A stretch of DNA of 64,000 nucleotides from Pontimicrobium aquaticum (GCF_005047595.1 NZ_SUPL01000003.1:372001-436000); one strand, 5' to 3'; shown: positions 27,028 to 37,144, counted from the stretch's first letter. Notes: generated by a model not told the origin, from the sequence alone. Made by a program: numbers and translations.

Positions 27028-28491
27028 CTATTTTTGCAATTGTTTTAAAAATTCTTCAACTATTTTATAATCATCAAAATTGGTTCTCACACCATTTATT
27101 TCTTGATATGTCTCGTGCCCTTTTCCAGCTATTAAAATGATATCGTTTGCATTTGCTAACTGACACGCTGTTTTAATTGCTTGATTTCTATCTACTATCG
27201 ACATTGTTTTTTTAAAGTTTTGTGGCTGTACACCAACTTCCATGTCGTCAATAATTTGTTCAGGATTTTCAGTTCTTGGGTTATCGCTGGTAAAAATGAC
27301 TTTATCACTTAACGCTGATGCTATATGTGCCATTTTTGGGCGCTTGGTTTTATCTCTATCACCTCCACAACCAACAACCGTTATAAGCGCTTCGTTTTTA
27401 GTACGAATACTATTGATGGTTTCCAATACATTTTTTAAAGCATCTGGTGTGTGTGCATAATCAACAATAGCTGTGATTTTTTCGTCTGAAATTAAATACT
27501 GAAACCTTCCACTAACACTATCCAATTCACTTATTAGACGAAGAATTTCAACACTTTCTAAACCTAATAAATCTGCTGCTCCATATATTGCCAGCAAATT
27601 ATAAGCATTAAAATTGCCTATTAATCTTGCCCATACTTCATTGCCGTTGATTTTTAAGAACAAACCATTTAACTGGTTCTCTAAAATTTGAGCTCTATAA
27701 TCAGCATAGCTTTTTAGAGCGTAGGTATATTTCTTAGAAACTGTATTTTGCAGCATTACTACTCCATTCTTATCATCAATATTAACCAATGAAAATGCTG
27801 ATTTTGGTAGCTTATCAAAGAATGACTTTTTTACATCACGATATTCAGCAAAGGTGTCGTGATAGTCTAAATGATCATGAGTAAGATTGGTGAAAATTCC
27901 GCCTTCAAAATGAAGCCCCTCAGTACGTGATTGATGAATACCATGAGAACTTACTTCCATGAAGCAAAACTCAACGCCTTCATCATTCATTTCACTTAAA
28001 TACTTATTTATAGTTAACGAATCTGGAGTTGTGTGTGTGGCTTTATATTCTTTTTCATCCACTAAAATTTTCACTGTAGATAATAAGCCTACTTTATAAC
28101 CAGCTTTCTTAAAAAGCTGATATAATAATGATGCAATTGTAGTTTTACCGTTAGTTCCAGTAACTCCAACCAAACGTAAATTCTCGGATGGCACTCCGTA
28201 ATAATTAGATGCCATTATTGCTAATGCTTTTGATGTGTTATCAACTTTTACATACGTAACACCTTCAATCGTAATTTCAGGAATTTGTTCACAAACAACA
28301 GTATTAACACCTTTTTCTATGACTTGTTCAATAAAATCATGACCATCTACCACTGTTCCTTTTATTGCTACAAATGCATCATTTTTAGACACTTTTCTTG
28401 AATCGAACTGAATGTTGTTTATAGACACACTAGTATCTCCCACAACAACATCGAGGGTTACTTTATACAGTATGTTTTTTAACTCCATCAT
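27028..28491 (-). CDS. murE: UDP-MurNAc-tripeptide synthetase, meso-diaminopimelate type
   Basis: 487 residues. It adds the third amino acid of the stem peptide. ATP loop GVTGTNGKTTIASLLYQLF, Mur signature THDHLDYHDTF, GCGGDRDKTKRPKMA and the DNPR motif in TSDNPRTENPEQII. DNPR is the known determinant for meso-diaminopimelate over lysine, so the wall should be of A1-gamma type. The start is one of two adjacent ATG codons; the first overlaps the ftsI stop by four bases (ATGA), suggesting coupled translation. Confidence 0.97.
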   Translation of the reverse strand: MMELKNILYKVTLDVVVGDTSVSINNIQFDSRKVSKNDAFVAIKGTVVDGHDFIEQVIEKGVNTVVCEQIPEITIEGVTYVKVDNTSKALAIMASNYYGVPSENLRLVGVTGTNGKTTIASLLYQLFKKAGYKVGLLSTVKILVDEKEYKATHTTPDSLTINKYLSEMNDEGVEFCFMEVSSHGIHQSRTEGLHFEGGIFTNLTHDHLDYHDTFAEYRDVKKSFFDKLPKSAFSLVNIDDKNGVVMLQNTVSKKYTYALKSYADYRAQILENQLNGLFLKINGNEVWARLIGNFNAYNLLAIYGAADLLGLESVEILRLISELDSVSGRFQYLISDEKITAIVDYAHTPDALKNVLETINSIRTKNEALITVVGCGGDRDKTKRPKMAHIASALSDKVIFTSDNPRTENPEQIIDDMEVGVQPQNFKKTMSIVDRNQAIKTACQLANANDIILIAGKGHETYQEINGVRTNFDDYKIVEEFLKQLQK

Positions 28492-30506
28492 GATAATTCC
28501 AGAACTATTGTTTGTTTTGGTTTTAATTTTGATCCAGATGTGACAGATTGCTTCACCACTTTTCCCATACCTTGCAATCGTACTTTCATTCCCATATTTT
28601 CCAGTAACACCAAGGCGTCCATTGCTGGCATTCCTTTTAAGTCTGGCATTATTGTTTTATAGGTCTTAGCTACATCATAATAAGTCTCATAACTTCTTTC
28701 TACCGACACATGCTTTTCTTCTAAATCTTCAATAGCATCAATTATTGGTGTATCTGTATATATTTTTTGAGCAATTTTTTTAAAAACAGGACCAGATACA
28801 TCAGCACCATAATAACCTACACTTACATCTGGTTTATGAATAACTACAATGCATGAGTATTTAGGGTTTTCCGCAGGAAAATACCCTGTAAAAGATGATA
28901 TATAGCGCTTATTCTCATCCCAATCCGGCATCCAATATTCGGTTTGCGCTGTTCCAGTTTTTCCAGCCATTGAAAAATTTTCGGCGTACAATCCATTTCC
29001 TGTGCCATGTTCTTTTTCAACAACATTTGTTAACAGTTTTTGCAACTTGGCTACCGTTTCTTTAGAGCAAATATTTTTATTAATGACTTGTTTATCAAAA
29101 AATTCTATTGTATTTCCAAACTCTTTTACTTCTCTCAAAAATCGAGGTCTAACCATTTCACCATCATTAGCAATAGCATTATAAAATGTTAAAGCTTGTA
29201 ATGGCGTTACTTTTACATTATAACCGTAAGCCATCCACTCTAAGGCAATACCACTCCACAGTCCATTTTTAATTCTTGGATCAGGAATCACAGGCTTTCC
29301 TTCGCCGATTATTGGTAAATCCAAAGTATTTTGCAGATTCATATCATACAAACCATCTACAAATTTTTTGGGATTATCTTTATAGCTATTATGAATTGCC
29401 TTTACAATACCTGTATTTGAAGACACCTCAAATGCTTTTGCTACAGAGATTTTACCATAACCCCCTCTTTTAGAATCCCTAACTTTTTTTCCATAAAATG
29501 TTAAAATGCCATTTTCGGTATCAACAACAGTAGAGGTATCAACTACCTTATCTTCCAAAGCTACTGCCAACGCCATAAGCTTAAATGTAGATCCTGGTTC
29601 GTGCGATTCACCAACAGCATAGTTTAAACGCTCATAATATTTGCCTTTAGTATTTCTTCCAAGGTTTGATATAGCTTTAATTTCACCTGTTTTGGTTTCC
29701 ATAACCACTACTGTGCCATGATCTGCCTTGTATTTTTCTAATTGCTCTAGTAAAGCATGATGTGCGATATCTTGAATATTTACATCAATAGTTGTATAAA
29801 CATCGTAACCATCTTGTGGCTCAACTTCGTTAGCATCACTTACAGGTTTCCATTGTCCTTTTCCAATTTGCTGCTTTAATCGTCTGCCATTAGCACCACG
29901 TAAATATTGTTCTCCAAAAGCACCATCTATTCCAGCTCTAGTCACATTACCATCTTCATCAAATCTTTCATATCCTATTGAGCGTTCAGCAATACCACCC
30001 ATTGGATGCTCTCGCTTTGTTTTTTGCTCCACAATCAACCCTCCCTTAAATGCTCCTAAATTGAGCATAGGAAACCCTCTAAATCTTAAATATTCAGAAT
30101 ACCCAAGATTTCGAGCCAATAAAAAGTATCTATTTTTATCTTGTCTTGCCTTTCTGATTGCTTTTTGATAATGACCAGACGTTTTTCCATGAAATTTTGC
30201 AAGCGAATCACATAAAGGCTTTAAGTATTTTTTGAAATTTTTAGCAGTAGGTGTTAATGCATCAATCCTAATGTCATACTTAGGAACTGAAGTTGCCAAT
30301 AAGCTTCCATCAGCCGAATACACATTACCTCTGTTAGCTGGAATATCAACCGTTTTTAAAGTTCTTTTCTCAGCCAAACCTCTATATTGCTCTCCTTGTA
30401 CAAACTGAATATTAACAAGTTTAAACACCACTAGTAGAGCGAAGATGAACATACATCCTGCTACAAAATACAATCGTTTTAATATGTTCTTCTCGGTTAC
30501 TGCCAA
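28488..30506 (-). CDS. ftsI: Septal transpeptidase FtsI/PBP3 with PASTA domain
   Basis: 672 residues. One N-terminal membrane anchor (about 12-32), a pedestal domain, a class B transpeptidase domain and one C-terminal PASTA domain (about 610-672, MPDLKGMPAMDALVLLENMG). Active site: SxxK at Ser306-Lys309 (STFK), SSN in the SxN motif and KTGT in AGKTGTAQTEYW. It crosslinks septal peptidoglycan with FtsW. A PASTA domain is absent from E. coli FtsI but common in Bacteroidota and Gram-positive relatives. Ten bases downstream of ftsL. Confidence 0.96.
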   Translation of the reverse strand: MAVTEKNILKRLYFVAGCMFIFALLVVFKLVNIQFVQGEQYRGLAEKRTLKTVDIPANRGNVYSADGSLLATSVPKYDIRIDALTPTAKNFKKYLKPLCDSLAKFHGKTSGHYQKAIRKARQDKNRYFLLARNLGYSEYLRFRGFPMLNLGAFKGGLIVEQKTKREHPMGGIAERSIGYERFDEDGNVTRAGIDGAFGEQYLRGANGRRLKQQIGKGQWKPVSDANEVEPQDGYDVYTTIDVNIQDIAHHALLEQLEKYKADHGTVVVMETKTGEIKAISNLGRNTKGKYYERLNYAVGESHEPGSTFKLMALAVALEDKVVDTSTVVDTENGILTFYGKKVRDSKRGGYGKISVAKAFEVSSNTGIVKAIHNSYKDNPKKFVDGLYDMNLQNTLDLPIIGEGKPVIPDPRIKNGLWSGIALEWMAYGYNVKVTPLQALTFYNAIANDGEMVRPRFLREVKEFGNTIEFFDKQVINKNICSKETVAKLQKLLTNVVEKEHGTGNGLYAENFSMAGKTGTAQTEYWMPDWDENKRYISSFTGYFPAENPKYSCIVVIHKPDVSVGYYGADVSGPVFKKIAQKIYTDTPIIDAIEDLEEKHVSVERSYETYYDVAKTYKTIMPDLKGMPAMDALVLLENMGMKVRLQGMGKVVKQSVTSGSKLKPKQTIVLELS

Positions 30507-30516
30507 AATTGAACTT

Positions 30517-30837
30517 TTAATCTTGTGATTTAACTTTTATCTTTTTTGGTGGCTCTGCAGAAGGCAACACCCCTTTATTTGCTAGTTTTTGCCTAATGGT
30601 AGATTCCATTTTTAACTCCATATGTGTTTTCTTGACCTCAGCCATTATAGACTTATACGCTTTAACCTCCTCATTAAGTCTTGCAATTTCATGCACTTTT
30701 CTATCTGCACTATGCGAGCTTGCAATCATCACAACAGCCAAAAACGACAAGAAGATGATCATTCGCCAATTTTTAAACGAATCATCACTTACTAAAAAAG
30801 TTCCTTTTAATATGTTATAAAACTTCTTTTTTGCCAT
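30517..30837 (-). CDS. ftsL: Cell division protein FtsL-like
   Basis: 106 residues. Basic cytoplasmic start, one membrane segment (about 26-42) and a periplasmic coiled-coil part (about 45-85, rich in Glu, Lys and Leu heptads), ending in a Lys/Pro-rich tail. Sequence is poorly conserved in FtsL, so the call rests on topology and on the position between rsmH and ftsI. It would form the FtsQ-FtsL-FtsB type complex. Its start overlaps the rsmH stop by one base. Confidence 0.88.
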   Translation of the reverse strand: MAKKKFYNILKGTFLVSDDSFKNWRMIIFLSFLAVVMIASSHSADRKVHEIARLNEEVKAYKSIMAEVKKTHMELKMESTIRQKLANKGVLPSAEPPKKIKVKSQD

Positions 30838-31733
30838 TAGATCTTTTCTGCTATTCTAAGTTTAGCACTTCTTGCTCTGTTATTTATTTCTATTTCTTCT
30901 TGTGTTGGCACAATTAACTTTCCTATTCTCTTTAAAGGCACCTCAAAATTCCCAAACACATCTTTTTCCGGTTCCCCTTCAAACATCCCATTTCTAATAA
31001 ATCGTTTTACCAATCTATCCTCGAGTGAGTGATAAGAGATAAAACTTAAACGACCTCCTGGATTTAATAATTCTGGAACTTGTGTTAAAAATTCCTTTAA
31101 AGCCTCAATCTCTTGATTCACTTCTATTCTTATAGCTTGATAGATTTGGGCTAGAATTTTATTTTCCTTTCTTGGTGGTAAATATTTTTTCAATACGTTT
31201 TTAAGCTGCTCTGTTGTTTCTATTTGACCTTGCTTTCTCTCTGCTACAATTGTTCTTGCCAACCCTGGAGCTTGTCTTAACTCACCATATTCCCAGAATA
31301 TTTTCCGCAAAACCACTTCATCATATTCATTGATTACATGAAATGCTGACAACTCATCTTGCTGATTCATTCGCATATCTAGCTTTGCATCAAAACGAAT
31401 TGAAAACCCACGACCTGCTTCATCAAATTGATGCGACGACACACCAAAGTCCGCCAAAATCCCATCCACTTTCTTTACGCCATGAAACCTCAGAAACCTC
31501 TTGAGATACCTGAAGTTTTCATTTATAAGCGTAAATCTGCTATCAACTATTATATTTAAAAGAGCGTCTTGATCTTGATCAAATGCTATTAACTTTCCTT
31601 TGTCACCTAAACGACTTAAAATTTCACGACTATGTCCACCTCCACCGAATGTAACATCGACATAAACACCATCTTCTCTAATATTTAAACCGTCAACTGT
31701 TTCCTTTAATAAAACTGGTTTATGATATTCCAT
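30837..31733 (-). CDS. rsmH: 16S rRNA (cytosine1402-N4)-methyltransferase
   Basis: 298 residues from ATG 31733 (MEYHKPVLLKETVDGL), the family start. In-frame ATG codons at 31739 and 31760 are possible alternatives, all within the end of mraZ. It methylates N4 of C1402 in 16S rRNA. Motifs: VYVDVTFGGGGHSREIL (SAM loop), GILADFGVSSHQFDEAGRGFSIRFDAKLDMRM, and FISYHSLEDRLVKRFIRNG. The gene overlaps mraZ by 14 bases, as is usual for mraZ-mraW pairs. Confidence 0.96.
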   Translation of the reverse strand: MEYHKPVLLKETVDGLNIREDGVYVDVTFGGGGHSREILSRLGDKGKLIAFDQDQDALLNIIVDSRFTLINENFRYLKRFLRFHGVKKVDGILADFGVSSHQFDEAGRGFSIRFDAKLDMRMNQQDELSAFHVINEYDEVVLRKIFWEYGELRQAPGLARTIVAERKQGQIETTEQLKNVLKKYLPPRKENKILAQIYQAIRIEVNQEIEALKEFLTQVPELLNPGGRLSFISYHSLEDRLVKRFIRNGMFEGEPEKDVFGNFEVPLKRIGKLIVPTQEEIEINNRARSAKLRIAEKI

Positions 31734-32184
31734 CTTCATCTTGACCCATAACTTCTTCAACTAAATCCGCAAAGTCCACAACTGCATCATCAATAGCTTT
31801 TTCATAATTCTCTTTATCCCAAATCTCAAGTATATTTCCAACCGAAGACACTACAATGTGTTTTGACATACCTGCAAATGCAATTAAATCTTTTGCCACC
31901 AACAACCTCCCTGAAGCATCTAGTTCAATAAATTTCACACCTGCTGTAAAACGACGAATAAAATCGTTATTCTTTTTCTTAAAACGATTTAGCTTGTTTA
32001 CCTTCTGCATTAAAACTCCCCACTCACTCATTGGATACAATTCCAAACAAGACTGAAATACAGCTCGTTTTAACACAAAACCTTCCTGCATCACACTAGA
32101 CAACTGCTTTTTAAAAGCAGAAGGCAACATCAATCTTCCTTTTGAGTCGATTTTACATTCGTATGTTCCAATTAGTGAATTCAA
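31720..32184 (-). CDS. mraZ: Transcriptional regulator MraZ, TTG start
   Basis: 154 residues if translation starts at TTG 32184 (MNSLIGTYECKIDSKGRLMLPSAFKKQL). The open frame continues to a GTG at 32238, but that GTG lies inside the third MraZ box and upstream of the -7 element, so it cannot be the start of the regulated transcript. No ATG exists between. MraZ is an AbrB-like double-repeat protein: the two DxxGR-type motifs are DSKGRLMLP (near residue 12) and LDASGRLLVAKDLIAFAG (near residue 85). It binds direct repeats upstream of its own operon and represses it. It heads the dcw cluster. Confidence 0.93.
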   Translation of the reverse strand: MNSLIGTYECKIDSKGRLMLPSAFKKQLSSVMQEGFVLKRAVFQSCLELYPMSEWGVLMQKVNKLNRFKKKNNDFIRRFTAGVKFIELDASGRLLVAKDLIAFAGMSKHIVVSSVGNILEIWDKENYEKAIDDAVVDFADLVEEVMGQDEDGIS

Positions 32185-32214
32185 GTATTTGCTTACGTAT
32201 TTGTATATAAGTTC

Positions 32215-32222
32215 CAAATCTA
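32215..32222 (-). promoter_or_regulatory. -7 element of the dcw operon promoter
   Basis: On the minus strand TAGATTTG fits TAnnTTTG and lies 9 bases downstream of the last MraZ box and 30 bases before the TTG start of mraZ. No -33 TTG is seen at the normal spacing; that region is occupied by the boxes. Confidence 0.6.
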
Positions 32223-32231
32223 ATAAAAATT

Positions 32232-32261
32232 TTGCCACTTTTTGCCACTTTTTACCACTTT
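32232..32261 (-). promoter_or_regulatory. Three tandem MraZ operator boxes
   Basis: Read on the minus strand, three contiguous 10-base direct repeats: AAAGTGGTAA (32261-32252), AAAGTGGCAA (32251-32242) and AAAGTGGCAA (32241-32232). MraZ is known to bind short direct repeats with a GTGG/TGGG core and 10-bp spacing ahead of the dcw operon. The boxes lie immediately before the -7 element, so bound MraZ would block polymerase. Confidence 0.88.
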
Positions 32262-32488
32262 GTTAATAAATTCCCTCCAAATAGCACTAAATTCGATGAA
32301 ACACATAAAATTTATCTCTGATTAAAACTGAATATCAATAAGTTAAAGAACATAAAAGTTTAATCAACATTTGCTAATTAGTCATTAAAAACAGATGGTT
32401 TTTTTAGGCAGATATTGAATGTTGTCTATTCCTAACTTTTAAAATAAATTTATGTAGATTTGCCAAACAGAGAAACCACGACTATAAC
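32262..32488. other. Intergenic region between dcw operon and hydrolase gene
   Basis: A divergent intergenic stretch (about 300 bases counted from the mraZ start). Apart from the MraZ boxes and the two promoter elements listed, I see only AT-rich sequence with no open frame, RNA fold or repeat I can support. Confidence 0.6.
32455..32462 (+). promoter_or_regulatory. Candidate -7 element of the hydrolase-engB transcript
   Basis: TAGATTTG matches TAnnTTTG and is 27 bases before the ATG at 32489. It is the same octamer as the mraZ promoter on the opposite strand. Confidence 0.5.
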
Positions 32489-33253
32489 ATGGCTCATACT
32501 TTAAAAAAAGAAGGAGATTACAGCTATATAGAAGCAGGAGAAGGCACACCTATAATCATTCTTCATGGATTAATGGGTGGTTTAAGTAATTTTGATGGCG
32601 TTACTGAATTTTTTAGTCAACATAGCTATAAAGTTGTAATTCCGGAACTCCCTATTTATAGTATGTCTTTACTCAAAACCAATGTTAAAAGTTTTGCAAA
32701 ATACCTAAAGGAATTTATTGACTTTAAAGGCTACAATGATGTTATTTTGTTAGGCAACTCTTTAGGTGGTCATATTGGGTTATATCATACCAAAATGTTT
32801 CATGAAAAAGTTAAAGCTTTGGTCATAACTGGAAGTTCAGGGCTTTACGAAAGCGCTATGGGAAGTGGCTACACCAAACGTAGTGATTACGAAGTTATAA
32901 AGAAAAAAGCACAAGACGTTTTTTATGATCCTGCAGTAGCTACTAAAGAGATTGTAGATGAAGTTTACGCTACGGTAAATGATCGAAATAAGCTTATTAA
33001 AACATTAGCTATTGCAAAAAGTGCCATACGACATAATATGGCTAAAGACTTGCCAAAAATGCACACACCAACATGTATCATTTGGGGCAAAAACGACACT
33101 GTAACACCTCCTGAAGTTGCTGTAGAATTTCATAACTTATTACCAGACTCAGACCTATTTTGGATTGATAAATGCGGTCACGCTGCCATGATGGAGCATC
33201 CAGATACTTTTAACAAGCTTCTTTTTGATTGGTTGAAAAAAAGAGAATTCTAA
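32489..33253 (+). CDS. Alpha/beta-fold hydrolase
   Basis: 254 residues, no signal peptide. Classical catalytic triad: nucleophile Ser91 in GNSLGGH, Asp near 204 in [10 protein letters not shown] and His near 232 in [11 protein letters not shown]. The oxyanion motif is [10 protein letters not shown]. The substrate is unknown; the family includes esterases, C-C hydrolases and lipases. It lies 10 bases upstream of engB on the same strand, a pairing I recall from other flavobacteria, so the two probably share a transcript. Confidence 0.93.
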   Translation: MAHTLKKEGDYSYIEAGEGTPIIILHGLMGGLSNFDGVTEFFSQHSYKVVIPELPIYSMSLLKTNVKSFAKYLKEFIDFKGYNDVILLGNSLGGHIGLYHTKMFHEKVKALVITGSSGLYESAMGSGYTKRSDYEVIKKKAQDVFYDPAVATKEIVDEVYATVNDRNKLIKTLAIAKSAIRHNMAKDLPKMHTPTCIIWGKNDTVTPPEVAVEFHNLLPDSDLFWIDKCGHAAMMEHPDTFNKLLFDWLKKREF

Positions 33254-33263
33254 ATTTTTAGAA

Positions 33264-33869
33264 ATGCACATAAAGTCTGCTGAATTTATAGTTAGTAACC
33301 AAGATGTTGCTAAATGTCCAAACAATAATATTCCTGAATATGCATTTATTGGCAGAAGTAATGTTGGCAAGTCTTCATTAATAAACATGCTCACTGAACG
33401 AAAAAGCTTAGCTAAAACATCAGGAAGACCTGGAAAAACACAACTTATAAATCATTTCCTCATTAACAAAAATTGGTATTTGGTTGATTTACCTGGATAT
33501 GGTTATGCAAGGGTTTCTAAATCAACAAAAAAAGTATTTCAAAAATTTATTACTACGTATTTTGAAAAACGCAAACAACTTGTATCTGCTTTTGTATTAG
33601 TAGATATAAGGCATGACCCTCAGCCTATTGATTTAGAATTTATGCAGTGGCTAGGAGAACACATGATTCCGTTTTCAATTATTTTTACAAAAGCTGATAA
33701 ATTAAAACCCAAGGCTATTGAAAACCATATAGAGTCATATAAAAATATTCTTTTAGAAACTTGGGAAGAGATGCCTAATTACTTCATTACCTCTGCTTCT
33801 AAAAAAATTGGGCGAGATGAATTATTAGCATACATTGACTCAATAAACAATAATTTAAACAAACATTAA
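33264..33869 (+). CDS. engB: Ribosome biogenesis GTPase EngB/YsxC
   Basis: 201 residues, the usual length. GTPase motifs: [11 protein letters not shown] (P loop), [13 protein letters not shown] (switch I with G2 Thr), DLPGYGYA (G3), TKADK (G4) and TSASKK (G5). The family acts in 50S subunit assembly. Four bases at its end overlap the convergent pafA-like gene. Confidence 0.97.
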   Translation: MHIKSAEFIVSNQDVAKCPNNNIPEYAFIGRSNVGKSSLINMLTERKSLAKTSGRPGKTQLINHFLINKNWYLVDLPGYGYARVSKSTKKVFQKFITTYFEKRKQLVSAFVLVDIRHDPQPIDLEFMQWLGEHMIPFSIIFTKADKLKPKAIENHIESYKNILLETWEEMPNYFITSASKKIGRDELLAYIDSINNNLNKH

Positions 33870-35530
33870 TTTTCTTTAAAAACTTGCTGTATTGGCTGTC
33901 CTGTACTTCCATTTGGCAGACTAATTCCTAATATCGAAGATATGGTTGGCGCAATATCAATAATTCTGGTATAGGCCATTGTACTACCATTACTTATTCC
34001 ATTCCCATAAAAAAGCAATGGTACATGTGTATCATAATTAAATCCGCTACCATGAGTTGAACCTGTAACACTATATGATATAGTTGCTGGATCGTTCACA
34101 TAAATTACATCTCCAGAGCGTTTTTGATTGAAACCATTTTGAATTAATTTTTCAATTCCAGAACTGTAAGACATATTTGTCATAGCATAAGCAGTATAAG
34201 CCTTATCGACTCCATTGTAAGTAATAATTTCGTTAACAATTGCATCTTGTATCTCGTGCAAATCTAAGCCAAGTTCTTTTATTTTCATTCTGTTTAAAAA
34301 CACTTGATTGTTACTTATGCTTTCTATTAATTCGTCAGAATTGTACTTAGCATTTAAAAAGGCTTTAAATTTTGCTCTTGTTTCAGTTGAATTTACATAA
34401 CCTGCTGGAATTTTTACACTTTTTAAATACGAAGGCACATGCACTGCTCCATGATCTGCTGTTAAAAAAACGATATAATTTCCTTCGCCAACTTTTTCAT
34501 CTAATGCGTTAAATAAACGCTCTAAATCTTTATCTAAACGTAGATAAGTATCTTGTACTTCTTTAGAATTAACTCCAAAATTATGACCGACATAGTCTGT
34601 ACTAGAAAAACTTATTGCTAATACATCTGTAATATTGTCTTTTCCTAATTGTTCGCCATCTATAGCTGCCATAGCAAAATCTGCCACAATACTATTTCCA
34701 TAAGGTGTAGACTTGAGAATGTCGAAACCTCCATTTTTGGCACTTAAAACTTTTAAGTCATAAGGAAATGTTGCAGTTTTCTTTCCTTTAAATCCACCTT
34801 CAAAATCATTTAAATCACTACCACTTTCAACATAAGTTGAAATATCATAAAGTGTATTCCACACTTTCATATACTTTGAAACACTATTACTCTTATTATA
34901 TGTTTTTACCCAGTTAGGTAAGTCAGTCATATAAAACGTACTAGATATAAAATTACCTTCTAATTTTCCTTGAAACCAATATGCAGCATTAGCCGTATGT
35001 CCTACTGGTAAGATTGCACCTCTGTCCTTAATAGAAATTCCAATAGATTTCCCTCTCATTTGCGTAAACAATCTATTTTCATCTGCAAAAGTGGTCGTTT
35101 TCATTCTTTGCGGTGACATTTGTCCAGATGTATCTTCAGTTCCAACTGAAGCAACGGTATCATCACCTGCACAATACACATACTTTTTACTTACTTTATC
35201 GTACCAACTATTAGAAATTACTCCATGATATTTAGGTGTTGTTCCTGTATATACCGAAGCATGTCCTGGCCCTGTATAAGTAGGCACATAATTAAAATGA
35301 TTGTTCTTACAATTAAATCCATCGTTAATCATTCTCATAAACCCACCATCTCCAAACTTATCTTGAAACCTTGTTAAATACTCATATCGCATTTGGTCAA
35401 CTACAATCCCAACAACTAGTTTTGTTTTAGTTTTATGGGTAACGATTTTTTCATTCCTATTTGTTTGTACTTGCGCAACACTTGAAACACTTAACGTAAC
35501 ACTCAATATAAATAACAGGCAATTCTTCAT
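33866..35530 (-). CDS. pafA: Alkaline phosphatase PafA-like, exported
   Basis: 554 residues with a Sec signal peptide (residues 1-20, ending SVAQ). It belongs to the alkaline phosphatase superfamily group typified by Elizabethkingia PafA: zinc-site Asp in [12 protein letters not shown], nucleophile Thr86 in TYTGPGHAS, the Asn of ISNSWYD and the Lys/Arg pair of [10 protein letters not shown], plus [21 protein letters not shown] and [20 protein letters not shown] for metal ligands. It should release phosphate from organic monoesters in the periplasm. Upstream TATTTTTG (minus strand, 35554-35561) is a possible promoter. Confidence 0.9.
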   Translation of the reverse strand: MKNCLLFILSVTLSVSSVAQVQTNRNEKIVTHKTKTKLVVGIVVDQMRYEYLTRFQDKFGDGGFMRMINDGFNCKNNHFNYVPTYTGPGHASVYTGTTPKYHGVISNSWYDKVSKKYVYCAGDDTVASVGTEDTSGQMSPQRMKTTTFADENRLFTQMRGKSIGISIKDRGAILPVGHTANAAYWFQGKLEGNFISSTFYMTDLPNWVKTYNKSNSVSKYMKVWNTLYDISTYVESGSDLNDFEGGFKGKKTATFPYDLKVLSAKNGGFDILKSTPYGNSIVADFAMAAIDGEQLGKDNITDVLAISFSSTDYVGHNFGVNSKEVQDTYLRLDKDLERLFNALDEKVGEGNYIVFLTADHGAVHVPSYLKSVKIPAGYVNSTETRAKFKAFLNAKYNSDELIESISNNQVFLNRMKIKELGLDLHEIQDAIVNEIITYNGVDKAYTAYAMTNMSYSSGIEKLIQNGFNQKRSGDVIYVNDPATISYSVTGSTHGSGFNYDTHVPLLFYGNGISNGSTMAYTRIIDIAPTISSILGISLPNGSTGQPIQQVFKEN

Positions 35531-35553
35531 TTTAAATTATTTTATCAAAGTAT

Positions 35554-35561
35554 CAAAAATA
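35554..35561 (-). promoter_or_regulatory. Candidate -7 element of the pafA-like gene
   Basis: On the minus strand TATTTTTG fits TAnnTTTG, 23 bases before the ATG at 35530. Confidence 0.4.
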
Positions 35562-35639
35562 CGTTTTTTAATAATTCTTATGTTTATTAGGCGTTAAATA
35601 ATGATTGTATTTTTTACTTTAGCGGTAACAAAATTGAAT

Positions 35640-36377
35640 ATGACATATATAAACAATATTGGTCTTTACTTTTTAATGATTAAAGAAATGTTTCGCAAGC
35701 CTACCAAGTGGTCGGTTATGAAAGGTTTAATTTTAAAAGACATTGATGATCTTGTTATTGGATCGCTAGGTATTGTTGCTTTTATATCTTTTTTTGTTGG
35801 TGGTGTTATTACGATTCAAACAGCACTTAACATTACCAATCCTTTAATTCCGAGGTATTTAGTTGGTTTTGCTACAAGACAATCGGTTATTTTAGAATTT
35901 GCACCAACTTTTACTTCTATCATTATGGCTGGGAAAGTAGGTTCGTTTATCACTTCTAGCATAGGAACTATGCGAGTTACAGAACAAATAGATGCTTTAG
36001 AAGTAATGGGAATAAACTCATTAAACTATCTGGTTTTCCCAAAAACTGTTGCTATGATGCTATATCCTTTTGCGATTGCCATAGGCATGTTTTTAGGCAT
36101 TTTAGGTGGTATGGCAGCTTGTGTTTATGGAGGCTATACAACTCTTGAAGATTACATAACTGGTGTGCAAATGGATTTTGACGGTTTCCATATGACCTAT
36201 TCTTTTCTTAAAACATTTGTCTTTGCTTTTATTTTAGCAACAATTCCATCGTTTCATGGGTACTATATGAAAGGTGGCGCTCTGGAAGTCGGCAAAGCAA
36301 GTACAACATCGTTTGTATGGACGAGCGTCGTAATAATACTATTAAACTATATATTAACTGACATGCTTTTAGGCTAA
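35640..36377 (+). CDS. mlaE: MlaE-family lipid ABC transporter permease
   Basis: 245 residues from ATG 35640 (MTYINNIGLYFLMI), which matches the start I recall in relatives; an in-frame ATG at 35601 would add 13 residues. Five or six membrane segments and the family core FAPTFTSIIMAGKVGSFITSSIGTMRVTEQIDALEVMG. MlaE permeases move phospholipids across the inner membrane side of the asymmetry system. The stop overlaps the start of the ATPase gene by one base. No MlaD-type substrate-binding gene is adjacent, so that part must be elsewhere. Confidence 0.93.
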   Translation: MTYINNIGLYFLMIKEMFRKPTKWSVMKGLILKDIDDLVIGSLGIVAFISFFVGGVITIQTALNITNPLIPRYLVGFATRQSVILEFAPTFTSIIMAGKVGSFITSSIGTMRVTEQIDALEVMGINSLNYLVFPKTVAMMLYPFAIAIGMFLGILGGMAACVYGGYTTLEDYITGVQMDFDGFHMTYSFLKTFVFAFILATIPSFHGYYMKGGALEVGKASTTSFVWTSVVIILLNYILTDMLLG

Positions 36378-37144
36378 TGATTGAGGTAAAAGGATTACAT
36401 AAGTCGTTTGGTGATGCTCATATTTTAAAAGGCATTGATACGTTTTTTGAAAAAGGAAAAACTAGCTTGGTTATAGGGCAAAGTGGATCTGGTAAAACTG
36501 TATTTATAAAATGTTTATTAGGATTGTTTTCGTATGAAAAAGGGACAATATCGTACGATGGTAAAATTTTCTCTGAGCTATCCGAAGACCAAAAAAGAGA
36601 TTTAAGAGCCGAAATAGGCATGGTTTTTCAAGGTAGTGCTCTATTTGATTCTATGACCATTCAAGAAAACGTTATGTTTCCATTACAAATGTTTACTAAA
36701 ATGAGTAAAAGCGAAATGGAGGACAGAGCAGATTTTGTTTTAAAACGTGTTAATCTTGATGATGCCCATTATAAAATGCCGAGTGAAGCATCAGGAGGTA
36801 TGCAAAAACGTGTTGCCATTGCCAGAGCCATAGTTAACAATCCTAAATACTTGTTTTGCGATGAACCTAACTCAGGGTTAGATCCAAAAACAGCTATCGT
36901 TATTGATAATCTTATTCAAGAAATTACGGATGAATACAACATTGTTACTGTAATAAATTCTCACGACATGAACTCCGTAATGGAAATTGGTGAAAAAATA
37001 GTGTTCTTACAATATGGGCTTAAGGAATGGGAAGGCTCTAAAGACACCATTTTTAAAACAGACAATAAAGCCGTAACCGATTTTGTTTACTCATCAGAGT
37101 TATTTAAAAAAGTTCGAAAAATGTACCTTGAAGAAAAGCAATAA
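36377..37144 (+). CDS. mlaF: MlaF-family ABC transporter ATP-binding protein
   Basis: 255 residues. Walker A GQSGSGKTVF, Q loop MVFQGSALFDSMT, signature SGGMQKRVAIARA, Walker B YLFCDEPNSGLDP and the switch His in INSHDMNSV. It energises the MlaE permease encoded just before it. The ALFDSMT block after the Q loop is typical of MlaF proteins. It ends exactly against the convergent DUF389 gene. Confidence 0.94.
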   Translation: MIEVKGLHKSFGDAHILKGIDTFFEKGKTSLVIGQSGSGKTVFIKCLLGLFSYEKGTISYDGKIFSELSEDQKRDLRAEIGMVFQGSALFDSMTIQENVMFPLQMFTKMSKSEMEDRADFVLKRVNLDDAHYKMPSEASGGMQKRVAIARAIVNNPKYLFCDEPNSGLDPKTAIVIDNLIQEITDEYNIVTVINSHDMNSVMEIGEKIVFLQYGLKEWEGSKDTIFKTDNKAVTDFVYSSELFKKVRKMYLEEKQ

